In this document: one piece after another, positions 11,558 to 22,600 of the stretch
How the letters are laid out: each line of letters opens with the position of its first letter
Position numbering within the stretch: the stretch's first letter is position 1
Assembly: GCA_038380795.1 (NCBI GenBank)
Contig: CM076265.1
Location: 3,398,001-3,462,000, forward strand
DNA length: 64,000 nt
From: Pyrocephalus nanus
Taxonomy: Eukaryota; Chordata; Aves; Passeriformes; Tyrannidae
Direction: 5' to 3'
Translations under genes and position numbers: made by a program
The notes under the pieces: model-generated
Database searches by the model: none
What the model was told of the DNA's origin: nothing
Seen by the model: the letters and a program-made list of their open reading frames with translations, nothing else

Positions 11558-12043
11558 GCACAGGAAGGACATGGATCTGTTGGACCAAGTCCAGAGGAGG
11601 CCACCAAGGTGGTCAGAGGGATGGAGCACTTCTCCTGTGAGGAAAAGCTGAGAGAATTGGGATTAGTCAGCCTGGAGAAGAGAAGGCTTTGGGGTGAACT
11701 AACTGCAGTCTCCCAGTACCTGAAGGAACCCTACAAGAAAGATGGGAAGGGCATTTTTATAAGGGCCTGGGGAAACAGGACAATGGGGAATGGATTCAAG
11801 CTGAAAGAGAACAGGTTTATACTAGATACTAGGAGGAAATTCTTTGCTTTGAGGGCGGTGAGGCACTGGAGCAGGTTGCCCAGAGAAGATGTGGATGCCC
11901 TGCCCCTGGAAGTGTTGAAGGCCAGGTTGGATGGGGCTCTGAGCAACGTGGTCTAATGGAAGGTGTCCCTTCCCATGGCAGGGAGGTTGGAACTGGATGA
12001 TCTTTAAGGTCCCTTCCAACCCAAACCACTCGATGATTCTCTG
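11558..12043 (+). mobile_element. CR1 LINE 3' end, sense orientation
   Basis: A 5'-truncated chicken-repeat-1 element. It retains the degenerate reverse-transcriptase C-terminus (EEKLRELGLVSLEKRRLWGE, then RHWSRLPREDVDALPLEVLK) and the typical tail: ...TGGAACTGGATGATCTTTAAGGTCCCTTCCAACCC and GATGATTCTCTGAT. The frame at 11531-11956 is this relic and not a host gene. Confidence 0.92.
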
Positions 12044-13435
12044 ATACACAGCATACAAAACATTCAATCGCACTCGAACACGGGCCGAAATTTTTCTGTT
12101 AACACGAGTAATAACTACAGCACACTATGAACCAAGTAATTAATTCATTAACCAGATACAGATTAAATAAATCCATGTCAATCATTAACTGAAGCACTAT
12201 TCTGGGCCTGCATTTGTGATTGATACATTGCTTCAATTATGATCAAATCACAGAAAATTGCCAATCCCCATTGGTTTGATCCTGCATTTCAATTAGTATA
12301 CGGTCACTTTAAACATCGAAAAGCAATGTGGCCATTCTGCACTGTGTAACATTAAATAATTTAAACAGAAAGAGGAAAATAGGAAGGTTTCCCTAAGGGG
12401 CTGTGCATATGAGCTAACACAGTTCTACATCAGAGCTGGCTTGATTCTGGCTGAGGTGGCAAACAGGCAGAGGAGCCAGTCACTGCCTGCAGAGGTACAT
12501 CCTCCAGCACTCCCAGGCTCTAGAGATTTCCATATTGAATATACCATGAGCACAGACAACATCTCATCAGCAAAACTAAAAGTTTCCTGCTCTTCCCTGA
12601 CATCTCCTCCCAGCTGCACACCACCACTGCTCGCCCTGAGCCAGCTCTCATTTCTCACTTCGTGCAAAGGCGAGCTGACTCAGCTCGGCAAAATTACATT
12701 ACAGTGACCTCCGGCAAAACAAAACAAACAGTAAATGTGCTTTTGCCAGGGGGGTGAATTCACCGCTCACCTCGTGGCCAGACCTCATCACCAGCAGTGA
12801 GAGGAGGGAAGGAGGGAGAGTAAGGCCTTCTCCTTTGGGTGTCAGCAAGCAGCTGAGGCAGCCCAGCCCTGCTGCCACACCACACCAGGAGGAGACCATT
12901 CCTCGGACCTCAGGTAGATGATTCCCATTAAACTGTTACCTTAAGTACTTAACTCTGTCTCCTAACCATCACACAATGTTTTTGACTCTATAAAAGATTT
13001 ATTTTTTCCAAGTGGAGACGGTTCATTTAGAGAAAGAAATGAGCAACGCAAAATTCAGCACTGCTGCAGGCTGCACAGACTGTGTTACAGTGCTTCAATT
13101 TAAGATTTTGGTCTTAAATGGAGTGAAAAATTGTATTAGCTTATGTTTCAGCAAAATATATTTATTATATGAAATTCCTGACTTGAGAGAGAAGCACATA
13201 CACTACCATGACTGGCTCTAGGCACTCAGTTATGAACTACACTTCAGAAGGCATTTAAGCCCACCAAAGCTCAGCTGCTAAACAGCAAGTAACAGCTGCA
13301 CTTGAAACAAAAGCATTCCTTATGAAGACAAGAATCAAAGTATTTTCAATATTTAGAATTATTAATGTGTCTAATACAACTTCTGAACACACCTTTTAAT
13401 ATGCACACTTTGATCCACACATTAAGGTAACTTAC

Positions 13436-13525
13436 CTAATAAACAGGATCTACCAAAGGAATTTTTCTATCACTGAACAGATCTTTCAGAAAAAGCTGTT
13501 TATAAGTATACTGCATACCAGGATT
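13436..13525 (-). pseudogene. exon-like segment ending in an in-frame stop
   Basis: 90 bases on the minus strand with acceptor GCTTTTGCAG and strong donor GTAAGTT. One frame is open (GMQYTYKQLFLKDLFSDRK and on through PLVDPVY), and its last codon before the donor is TAG; the other frames also contain stops. It looks like a real ancestral exon of the minus-strand locus whose last codon has become a stop, or the true end of a separate gene with an intron in its UTR. Confidence 0.3.
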
Positions 13526-14641
13526 CTGCAAAAGCATTTACTCCAAGCAGACTTTTTCGTTGTCTTAGAGAACAGTGTTACAAAATATCACCAGGTTACA
13601 AAAAAGATAAAATTCACACACTTCGAGGAAGATTTCCTAGACAAGCAGCGAGGATCCATTTAACGAGAAAACGGGCTGGTCTCAGGACAAACAGATTTGC
13701 CTTATACACAGGGAAAACAAACCACTGGATAAACTGACTATCTGATGGTTATGGACATTACCAATTAAGTTTTAAGTCTACTCCACCTCTATTAAAACCA
13801 TGTAAAGGAAATTAAACTTTACAACAGCTGTCACAATTTCTGTTTCGCTCAGCTTCACTATTTGATTACCAGGAAAAGGATCTACTCCAGCAATGTTCAG
13901 GGTAACACTGTCTGTGGCACACTGACAGTGAGTTCATCCAGCCATCTAAAGGAATTATGTGTGTTCCCCTGCTTGCTGTGATTTCTCATGTAATGTGATT
14001 TTACAGCCTCGTTCACACCCTCACCTCCCCTTCAGAGAGATCCTGTAATGAAAGTACACAACATTATGGTGCCTTTTAAAGTTCACCTTGCCACTAGTTG
14101 AGAGAAAAAAAAAAATCAAGCAAGTCACCAGCAGTTTTACAATTTATTAATACATCGTTCCAAATTTGGGAGCACTCCAGATAACCAAACACTGCAGCAT
14201 TTTGTATCACTTAGGTCCCATTTATCACCCTCCTCTCAGGCCCACTTGAGGAAAACAATGCACTCCAAGTGTATTAATATAATGGAGATTAGTGGAGATC
14301 CTGCAGGGAAATAAAAAACGGTGGGTCCTTCCCCGCTGGAAATGGTACTTCCAATAGCATCAGCAGCGTAAACGCTTCACCATTAGCATACAACTGGAGT
14401 AATTTTCTGTCATCAGGCCTTGTTCATATGTAAAACAGCAATCCTCCTGTTTCCCAGGGAAGGAAGGTCTCCCACCCCCCATATGGGCTGCTCCAGCTGC
14501 AAGCAATACAGGTGCTAACTTATGCAAACAGGAGGAAAACTCACTCTGCTGGTTTCTGGCTTTGCTGCTGCTTCTCCCTCCACCCTCTGCCCTGGCCTCT
14601 GGGTGACTTCTCTCCTCAGCGCTGATGACTTTCACACTTAC

Positions 14642-15092
14642 CCTTCCCTTCTCATCCCAGCCTGTGTTTCTTCCTGTAGTTTTCTTTGCTGCTTCTTGAA
14701 ACGAGGCATGAGAAAAGTAAAATCTCAGCTTTTCCTCCCAACATCTCTTACCTTTCTGTTTTCTCACTTAATGTTGATCACTCCACTTTTTCATTCCAGT
14801 GTTGAGATTTTTTTTTTGTGTAACTCTTTTTATTTTTTTTTTTTTTAGCATCTGATTGACTGCAGCCAAGTTCCTAAATGCATTTCACTACAGAATTCAT
14901 TTCAGTCTGTGGTTCAGTATTGCCTGGAGTGCCACAAACTGAATCTTCAAAAGGCTTACTTACTCATTAGCATACACCTTCCTGTTCTGAGCAATGCCTT
15001 CAGGTGCAGTCACCCTCTTTTCCAGACCATATTCCTTATCTTTACCTCTGAGGCACATTCCTCCTGCTCATCTCGCCCCTCGTACCTTCAGT
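14642..15092 (-). other. further exon-like segments of the minus-strand locus
   Basis: Two segments stand out on the minus strand. 15046-15092 has a strong acceptor (CTTTCCCTGCAG) and donor (CAGAG then GTAAAG), with a single open frame encoding TEGTRGEMSRRNVPQ. A segment ending at about 14642 has donor GTAAGT and a charged frame KQQRKLQEETQAGMRREG. Their phases do not join directly, so at least one exon is missing or the locus is damaged. Confidence 0.25.
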
Positions 15093-15400
15093 CTGCAGGG
15101 AAAGCAAGACACAGTTCATCCACCATCTCCCTGATGTCCCCCTTGCTCCTACCCTGTTCTGTGCAGCCGGTGCCCATTTCCTTTATGCTTTGTTTTAAAG
15201 AGCACACAGCAGAAGATACAGGAATTTACTGTCTGCAAACCAGGTGGCTTACACTGCTCTAAATAAAAATAAACTGCTCTAGCCAGTCCTGACTAAAGAA
15301 GGCCTCTAGAACCTCTCTGGCATTTTACCATTTAAACTTAGACTGCCCGAAATAAAAATAAAGGAAGAATAAATAGACATTCTTACTGTTCTCCTGTTAG

Positions 15401-15698
15401 TTGACTTTTGGAGAGGGACATTTTAGAAGGGCATGCAGTGACAGGACAAGGGGGAATAGCTTTAAACTGAAAATAGGGTTAAATATGAAGAACAGATTCT
15501 TCACTGTGAGGGTGGTGAGGCACTGGAACAGGTTGCCCAGAGAAGCTGCAGATGCCCCATCCCTGGAAGTATTCGAGGCCAGCTCGGGGGGGGCTTTGAG
15601 CAACCTGGGTTAGTGGAACGTGTCCCTTCCCATGGCAGGGTGTTGGAACGGGCTGACCTTTAAGGTCCCTTCCAACCCAAACCGTTCTGTAATTCCAT
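15401..15698 (+). mobile_element. CR1 LINE 3' end, sense orientation
   Basis: Another 5'-truncated CR1: CACTGTGAGGGTGGTGAGGC, the RHWNRLPREAADAPSLEVFE relic and the GGTCCCTTCCAACCCAAACC tail. It ends about 90 bases before the QSER1 CpG island. Confidence 0.92.
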
Positions 15699-15738
15699 TA
15701 TACGATTTTATCCCGGCTCCAGGCCTGCAACGACTTAC

Positions 15739-15788
15739 TGATGGAGGATGGGGGGGAATGCCTGGAGTCTTTTGGAAAGCTCTAGCAT
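15739..15788 (-). CDS. possible first coding exon of the minus-strand locus
   Basis: On the minus strand ATG at 15788 opens MLELSKRLQAFPPILH and runs to a strong donor (CATCA then GTAAGT, 15738-15733) at the left edge of the QSER1 CpG island. That placement suits a divergent transcript sharing the QSER1 promoter. The start codon context is weak and the connection to later segments is not established. Confidence 0.25.
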
Positions 15789-16492
15789 ACAGACAGATAA
15801 AAGCGGAGCTGGAGGGCGCTGGGCGGGGAGGCGGCCGGGCAGGGGGAGCGGCGTCCCCGCCCGGGGATGGTGGCGGTGACAGCGGCCGGGGCAGGGCGGC
15901 AGGGCCGCCCCACAACCCGCCGTACAATGGGGCGGCCGCCGGGCTCCATCTTGGCGGCGGCGGCCCCGGAGCCCGCGGCTGGCGGCGCTTCCCCTCCGCG
16001 GGAACAACATGGCCCCGCCCCGGCTGCTCCAACAAAGCGCCAGCGCTTCGCTTCGCCCCGCCGAGGAACCGGCCTCCCCCGACACCGCCACCCCGCCCGT
16101 CCCCGCCTTCGGCCCCCCCACCCCGCCCCGGTGGCGGCTACACCGCCCCCCCGCCACGCTCCGCTCCCGCCGCCGCGCTCCCCCCTCAGGGCCGCGAGTC
16201 ACAGACCTCCAGCTCCTCCTCCTCCTGCTCCCGCTCCCCCCGCCGGCGCTGCTGGCGGCGGCCCCGGCGGCCCCTCCGCCGCGGCCTCCCTGCCCCCGGA
16301 CGCGGAGCTCCGTGCGCCCCAGTGCGCTGGCGGGGGAGGAGCGTCCCGGGATCGCGCAGCCCGACATGGGGCCGGCGGCCGCGCAGCCCCCGCCGCCGCT
16401 GCTGCCGCCCGCGGCTCCGCCCGCCGCCCGCCGCTGAGCGGAGCGCAGCGCAGCGCAGGGGCCGCTCGGGGCCGCGGCGCTGCCCGCCCCGC

Positions 16493-16585
16493 ATGAGGCG
16501 CCGCTCCCCCGCCGCGCCCCGCTCGGTCCCCGCCGCCGCCGCCGCCCTCCTGCGCGCAGGGCCCCCCCCCGCGGAGCCCCGATGA
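16493..16585 (+). other. upstream ORF overlapping the QSER1 start codon
   Basis: ATG at 16493 opens a 30-codon frame (MRRRSPAAPRSVP...) whose TGA stop (16583-16585) overlaps the QSER1 ATG at 16582. Such an overlap would make translation of QSER1 depend on leaky scanning or re-initiation. Both ATGs have weak context (C at -3). Confidence 0.55.
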
Positions 16586-16697
16586 TGGACAGGAACTACC
16601 CCGCGACCCCCGGCTTCGCCGAGCCCCTGGCCCCGGGCGCCGCGCCGCCCGCCGCCTCCTGGGCCTACGAGCGCGGCGCCGGCAGCCTCAAGCCCAG
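16582..16697 (+). CDS. QSER1: QSER1 exon 1
   Basis: [16 protein letters not shown]... to SLKP, then donor GTGAGG. A second ATG at 16585 has a much better initiation context (A at -3, G at +4) than the first. Confidence 0.9.
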
Positions 16698-19600
16698 GTG
16701 AGGAGGGTCCGCGGCGGGCAAGGCCGGGGGGCCGAGCCGGGGCCTGGCCGAGGGCGGCCTGGCGGGGCAGGGCAAGGCAGGGCAGGGCGGGGGGCGAGCG
16801 GGGCCCGGGGCGGCCGGGCCGGCGTGGGGCAGGCGGGCGGGAGGGAGGGAGGCCTCGTCCCGGCGGGCGGGGGCTCCGCGCTGTGCCCCCGCTGTCCCGG
16901 CGGCGGGCAGGGCGGTCTCCCCGCCCCGGAGGCTCGCGTCGGGCTGCGGCGCGGGTTCAAGAGTTCACGCGTCCCCTCCCTGCGCGGCTGCCGGAGGGAT
17001 CGCGGGGCCGCGGGCACCGGCGCTGCCCGCCCGAACAAAGCTGCCCGCGGCCGGGGCACCGCGCCGGCATCCCCCGCGCCCGCCCCGCCGAGCCCCGGGA
17101 GCCTCTGCCCTGCGGGGTGTGCGGAGCCTCCTCTCAGCTGAAAACTTCGGTCCCGCCGAGAGTTCTGCAAAAGTTCCGGGAAGTGCGGGGGGGAAAATAC
17201 AGGATATCTTATTGGCTTCGGGTTGCTTTTTTTGATTGTGTAGCTCTGCCAGCTAAAAAGGAGTGTTTTCTGGGCGATGAGGTTTTTCGTTGTCGCCTGC
17301 CTTCTTTTTTTTTTTTTTTTTTTTTTTATGCCTGTGGCTTGATTTATCCGCGGTTCCCATCTCGGCAACGTTTAAAGGTAAAAGAGTCTCAGGGGGCTAA
17401 AAATACCCCGTCAAAATAGGTGCACTTATGGATAGATGACTTTGCATTTGGTTCTGAAAGTGGTCAGACGTGTCTGATAAGATTAATAGATTATCAAGTC
17501 AAAAGGACTGGTGCAATCATCTAGTGTGACCTCTTCATAATGCAGGCCATAGGACTTATTCCACCCCTCCACCCCCCCGCGTCCGTGTTTGAAACTAGAG
17601 TTTACGTTTTAGAAGGTTCAGTTATAAATTTCCAATGAGGCAAAATTCAGCACAATTCTTGGTAAAGTATGCAAATACACAGATTTGTATTTTGTTTCTG
17701 ATTTCTGATCTGAAGAGGGCTACCTCTAGTTTCTGGCCACTGAGTTTTATTTATAGACCATTGACACTGAAAATCCCATTATGTATCATGACTTCTTGAC
17801 TATGATTTCTTAGAAATTTTGCTTAACTTCTTACTTTACTTAAGTACAAAAGCATAATCTTTGGAAGTTTGTTACCAGATTTTTTTTTTTTTTGCTACTT
17901 TAGTTGTTCTCCCAGTTTTCTCTGAGATTCCCTCCAATTTATTGTCACCCTTCCTGCATTGTGGAGATTGTGTTTGAGAAGCGATGAAGTCAATGTTAAG
18001 TAAGAAGATCATAGGACCTTCCTGGGGTGTGAGATTTTAGATTCCTTATTTCCCATGGAATTGCAAGGATGGGTATTTTTTTTGGACAAACCCTTGCCTC
18101 ATGAAGCTGCTTAGCCAGTATCTCTGCAGAATTGACTACCTGGCAAAGCAAGGTCTCCTATCATCCTTTCCAGTTTTTCTTCCTAATTGTTAACTACTTT
18201 TGGTTGTGTCACTCTCTTCCGCCAAAACCAGAGTAGCAACATGTCCTTTCTGTGTTGCTTTTGCCAGCTCTCATCATCTGTTGAAGATCATGCCATCTAT
18301 TCCAGGAGGGAGGTTTGGATTTTCCAGGTCATTTAAGAATATGTGGTGCAGAAGCAAAAGTGGATTTCTGAGGGATCTTACAAGAAGTACAACTGCTTGA
18401 TGATTTTTTTCTATATTAAAAAAAAATAAAAATTACCCTGGTTTTAAAACATAACGGTAATCTTTTTAATAGCTGCTATATTAATGCAATTCAATGTATA
18501 TTTTGAGAATTCCTTAATTGAAATGTCATGGAGAAAAGTCCCAAGACAAGTACCATGCAGAAGCTCATGGGATCAATGCCTGCTATCTATACCAATCAAA
18601 TTAGTTTTACTGCATCCATATATGAACTGACAATATTTGTGCTGTGCTTCAGGGAGCAATGTCAAGAAGACCTTGCTTTGGTTCTTTAAAGTTTCATCTC
18701 AAGGCTTTGTAGGTGGTGATGAATGATACATTTATAATGCGTTGACTGAAACATTCAAACTTTTTTTTTTTTAATCTGTAGCAAGAACAGGGGAAATACT
18801 ATGAATCATATTTTGTGCTTCAGGTTCTCCTGACCTGGGTTCTTGGAGCTGGTGTCATTTGAATAACAATTAATTCACCCTGCTGGACACAGTGTTAAGC
18901 AGAGTCTGGGCTTGCAGAGGTGTTTTGGTTCCTCTATAACATTTGTGTTTGTATGGATGGAGCCAGTTGCTGAGGGATTGGGATGTGAGAGTGATTCCTA
19001 CCACTGCCAAGGCTTGCACCAGCCTGGAAGGGAATTGTGAAGGTACAGAAGTACTGTGAGGGAAGATGCTGTCCGTGTTCTTGACTTGTGTTACAGATCA
19101 CTTCACATTTTTCAAACTGGTGTTTTTGATTGTGGCTGACAGGTAGTCATCTAAACAGCCAAAGCTGCGTTAGCCTGATGTTAAATTAAAAAACGTGTCA
19201 TGTTCATCTGGTACTTGCTGGAAAAAGAATTCAGCCTTTAGGTGATAGAGATAACAATATTTCATTCAAATTTCATGTCATCTCCAGGCTGTTGCAGGCT
19301 GTGTCGTGGCAGGCTACGTTCCCTTTGTGTGGAGAGCCACGTTCACAGTCTCAGCTCATCAGAATGATTTCTCCTCCCTACCAGCGTCGCTCCTGTCTTG
19401 CTGCGCTTCACTTCAGCCATCTGGTTTTTATCCTGCTCCTTATTTCTTGCAGGCACTGTTTTGTCTGTGCCATGGCACTGTTCTTATCAACTGAAGGGAA
19501 ATGTGTGGTGAAGTGTTATAAGGACATCGCCACCAGGCCCGCTGTGACATAACCGTTCCCACGGCACGGGAGAAGATGGTGAATTGGGGATGGAAGCTGG

Positions 19601-22600
19601 TGGGAATCACCTGAATCGCCCTGTTCACTGAGCAGGGATCGCTCCTGCTGAGGAGCGTTTTGGGACAGCGCAGCCCCACAGCCCCATGGCAGGAGGGGCT
19701 AAGGGGATGCTCCTGCCTTCTGCTTTCCCCTTCCCCCCACACCTCTTACACAGGCTGTCAGCATCCTCGAGGAATTGTGATGGTTTGAGGGGTGCGCTGC
19801 CACTCTGCCCTTTTACTGTAGCTGCTAGAAAACCTTGCTTCTGTGCTGAAACTCTCCTTCTGGGGCAGTCTGAAGCTACTGAATAGCAGATAAGGTGTGT
19901 CGTGCTTTCTGGTTATTTGCTAGAGAATATTCAGAAAACAGGTGAATGTGTAATAGTTTGAGAGACTTGTAATGGCTCGGAAAGAGAAATAGGAATAGGT
20001 GGGAATGGATGAGGTTTCTGGTTTAGTTTATGTCTCACTTGAGGTTTCATTCAGAGAAGGATTTTTACGAGTGGAGGGATCTCGCTGTTCTTGTTTGGCT
20101 TTTACCACAGCTCTAAGACTCAGATCTCCTGCTCTCTGTGATTAAAAGTCAGTCACAATTATTTTGTTGGTGTTGTAAATTTTACGGTGACTGCCGTGGT
20201 CTTTGTTTCTTTATGCCCAGTAGTCTGGTGTCCATTTCTGCCCTACCCAAACACATGGGGTTTATATGGTTTAGTTCGAGATGGTTCTTAGCAGCAGATA
20301 GCACTGGCATTTGGGGAGGGTGGTCTGTGCTCATAACAGCAAATCTAAGATGATGAGTTCATTACAGTGAGAGTTCATATGCAAAGTTACGTGGATGGGG
20401 GACTTACACTTCTGTGATAAATGGTTATGATGGGTTTTTAACTCAGTTTTGCATAGCTGTCAAAGTAATGCTTATTGTAACAGCTGTATGGTAATTGTGA
20501 TTTAGTCAAGGCTCGATTTTAAATTCTAATGGATTTTTGCATAGCTATGGAAACTCTAAAAGTGCAAACAGCGTGTTTTAGAAAAGAACAGAACATTTTC
20601 TTTCATCAAATGAAATTGTTCTGAGAGGTGAAACCAATGTTTGTCGTTAAACACATGTCCTACAAAAAGTTCCCTATGGCGTAGCATTTCAAATGTTGAA
20701 AGGAAAGCTGGTAATCTGGGAATATACTTCGAACATTTGCTATTAAAAGGCACGAGAAGATTAAATAAACATATAGAAAGGTAGGTCAGTTTCGAATCTT
20801 ACCAAACTTTCTGTCGTAGTTTATATCTAAAACATTTATAAACATTTATACATGCAAAATAAACACCAGCAATCCGTGGTGTAGCACAGATACCTTACAG
20901 GGACTTGCTGGCTTTTGTTGGTCTCCTTTTCTTTTTCTTCTCTTTTTTTTTTTTTTTTTTTCGTTTGTTTTAACCTGCATTCGGCACACACTGAGATCAC
21001 AGCTGTGGGAAGGTCAGAGATTGAACAGAGGCTGAATGCTTCCTTGCTCCATGTCCCATAAGTTGTTCCCAGGTGCAGATGTGTGGTCATCTTGCAAAAT
21101 CTTTGCTGGAGTTTCTAAATGAGCCAGACAGGCTTGTTTGGAATTACCTGCTGCTCCCTTTATTTAATTTAATTTAATGCCAGCTTCATGTGAAACATTC
21201 CAAGCAGTGTCTGCCTCTCTGCTGCAGCGAGCAGTGGTGACACAGAACAGTGTGCAGGGGGAACGAGCTGAAACTGAGTCTGAGGGTGCAGTTACATGAG
21301 ATGGCTGAACTGGCTGCTCAGCCTCACCGCTGCTGGAAGGGGCTCCCTTCCTCCTGCCCTGTGTTGGCTCTGCTGTTTGTGCAACTGCACGGGGAGCTGA
21401 TCCCGTTTGTTAATCCATGAGGAAACTCTCCTGGCCGAAATGGTGAAGGGCTTGAGCTGGAGAGCTGCGCTGGTGTTACCTGCGCTGTCAGACTGGAATC
21501 CAGGGGTGGCACCGGGGAACGAGCAGGGAAGGAGTGAGTGAGCTGTGTGGGCAGAGATTCCTCCCAGTGGTCCTGGATACATTTTAGATGGGCTCGGTCT
21601 TGCCGTGTCACTGCTGTCAATGAACATCCCACCCAAAGGGTACCGCCTGCTTCCCTACCAGGAGTGCTCAGTGTGTCATTCTTAGCTGAGTGCTTAGCCT
21701 CTCCTGAGATCACCTGGAATGATATTTTGGATGTGAGCCCTTTCCCACAGAGGCAATAACTTCAACCCAGGTTACTGAATACCTTGTTCTGAAAGAAAGG
21801 GGGGGGTTTCATTCTTCCACCTGTGCAAGAAGTGCTTCAGTCACATGGATGTATTTTACCTTTCATCCTGTTAACTTTACCTGTAGGTGTTCACCTTATA
21901 CCCCTTAGTTTCTTCTGTGCTTTTGCCCATCTTTTATTTTTACTTGGAGATGCTGTTGATTCTGGCATAATGCTGTCACAGAAAGGAAGTTGTTTTTAGA
22001 AAAATCTTTGTTCCTGTCAGGAAAAAAAGCACCTGTGACTGAACTACATTGATTCTAAACAACACCAGAGCTCTTACAGAGTGGGTGTATTTGCTTGGAT
22101 ATTTTAGTTTGTTGTATTTTGTCAGAGCATTCACAAATCTGCATGTCAAAAAGTTACTTGGTGTGGTGAGTGCCTATTCCATACATGAAACAAACAAAAG
22201 AAGAAAAGAAACCCAACCAAACAAACAAAAAAAAAACAGTTAAAAGGTATCATATTAATACTCTCACTTCAAACCTTCCTTAGCAGCCTAAAGGGTGACA
22301 AAAATAACCTTTCCAGCAGGGCATTTCTTGCTGTCCCATGCGAGTGACAGGGAAAGGAAAATCCTCAGAATTGTTAAGCAGAGAGAAATGTCCTCTGAGA
22401 GGACAGAGCGCTGGGTTATTAAGTGCTAGATTGACTTGTCTCACTGGGCAGATTTCATAGTTTTTGGGTTTGCTTCTGCTGTTGTCTCACCTCGTGATGT
22501 TGCTTCTTTTGTTTCATTGCTCTGGACAGACCTGGGGGGTGCATGGACACTCCTGCATCCTCAGAACCTTTCTGGCTGTGGGCTCCACCAAACAGTGGCA

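Larger units (their letters stand above)
15790..17180 (+). promoter_or_regulatory. QSER1: QSER1 CpG island and promoter
   Basis: About 1.4 kb of very GC- and CpG-rich DNA around QSER1 exon 1. CCATCTTGGC at 15946-15955 fits the YY1 core that often sits near start sites of housekeeping CpG promoters. The transcription start cannot be read from sequence, but the YY1-like site suggests a 5' UTR of several hundred bases. The island's left edge also carries a strong minus-strand splice donor, so it may be bidirectional. Confidence 0.75.

Noticed and set aside
11531..11956. 141-codon frame
   Set aside because: Decayed CR1 reverse-transcriptase C-terminus, not a host gene.
15620..16585. 321-codon frame across the QSER1 CpG island, and overlapping long frames on both strands
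   Set aside because: GC-rich DNA lacks stop codons by chance. The composition is Pro/Arg/Ala filler, and several frames are open at once. Only the short uORF near its end is kept as a separate observation.
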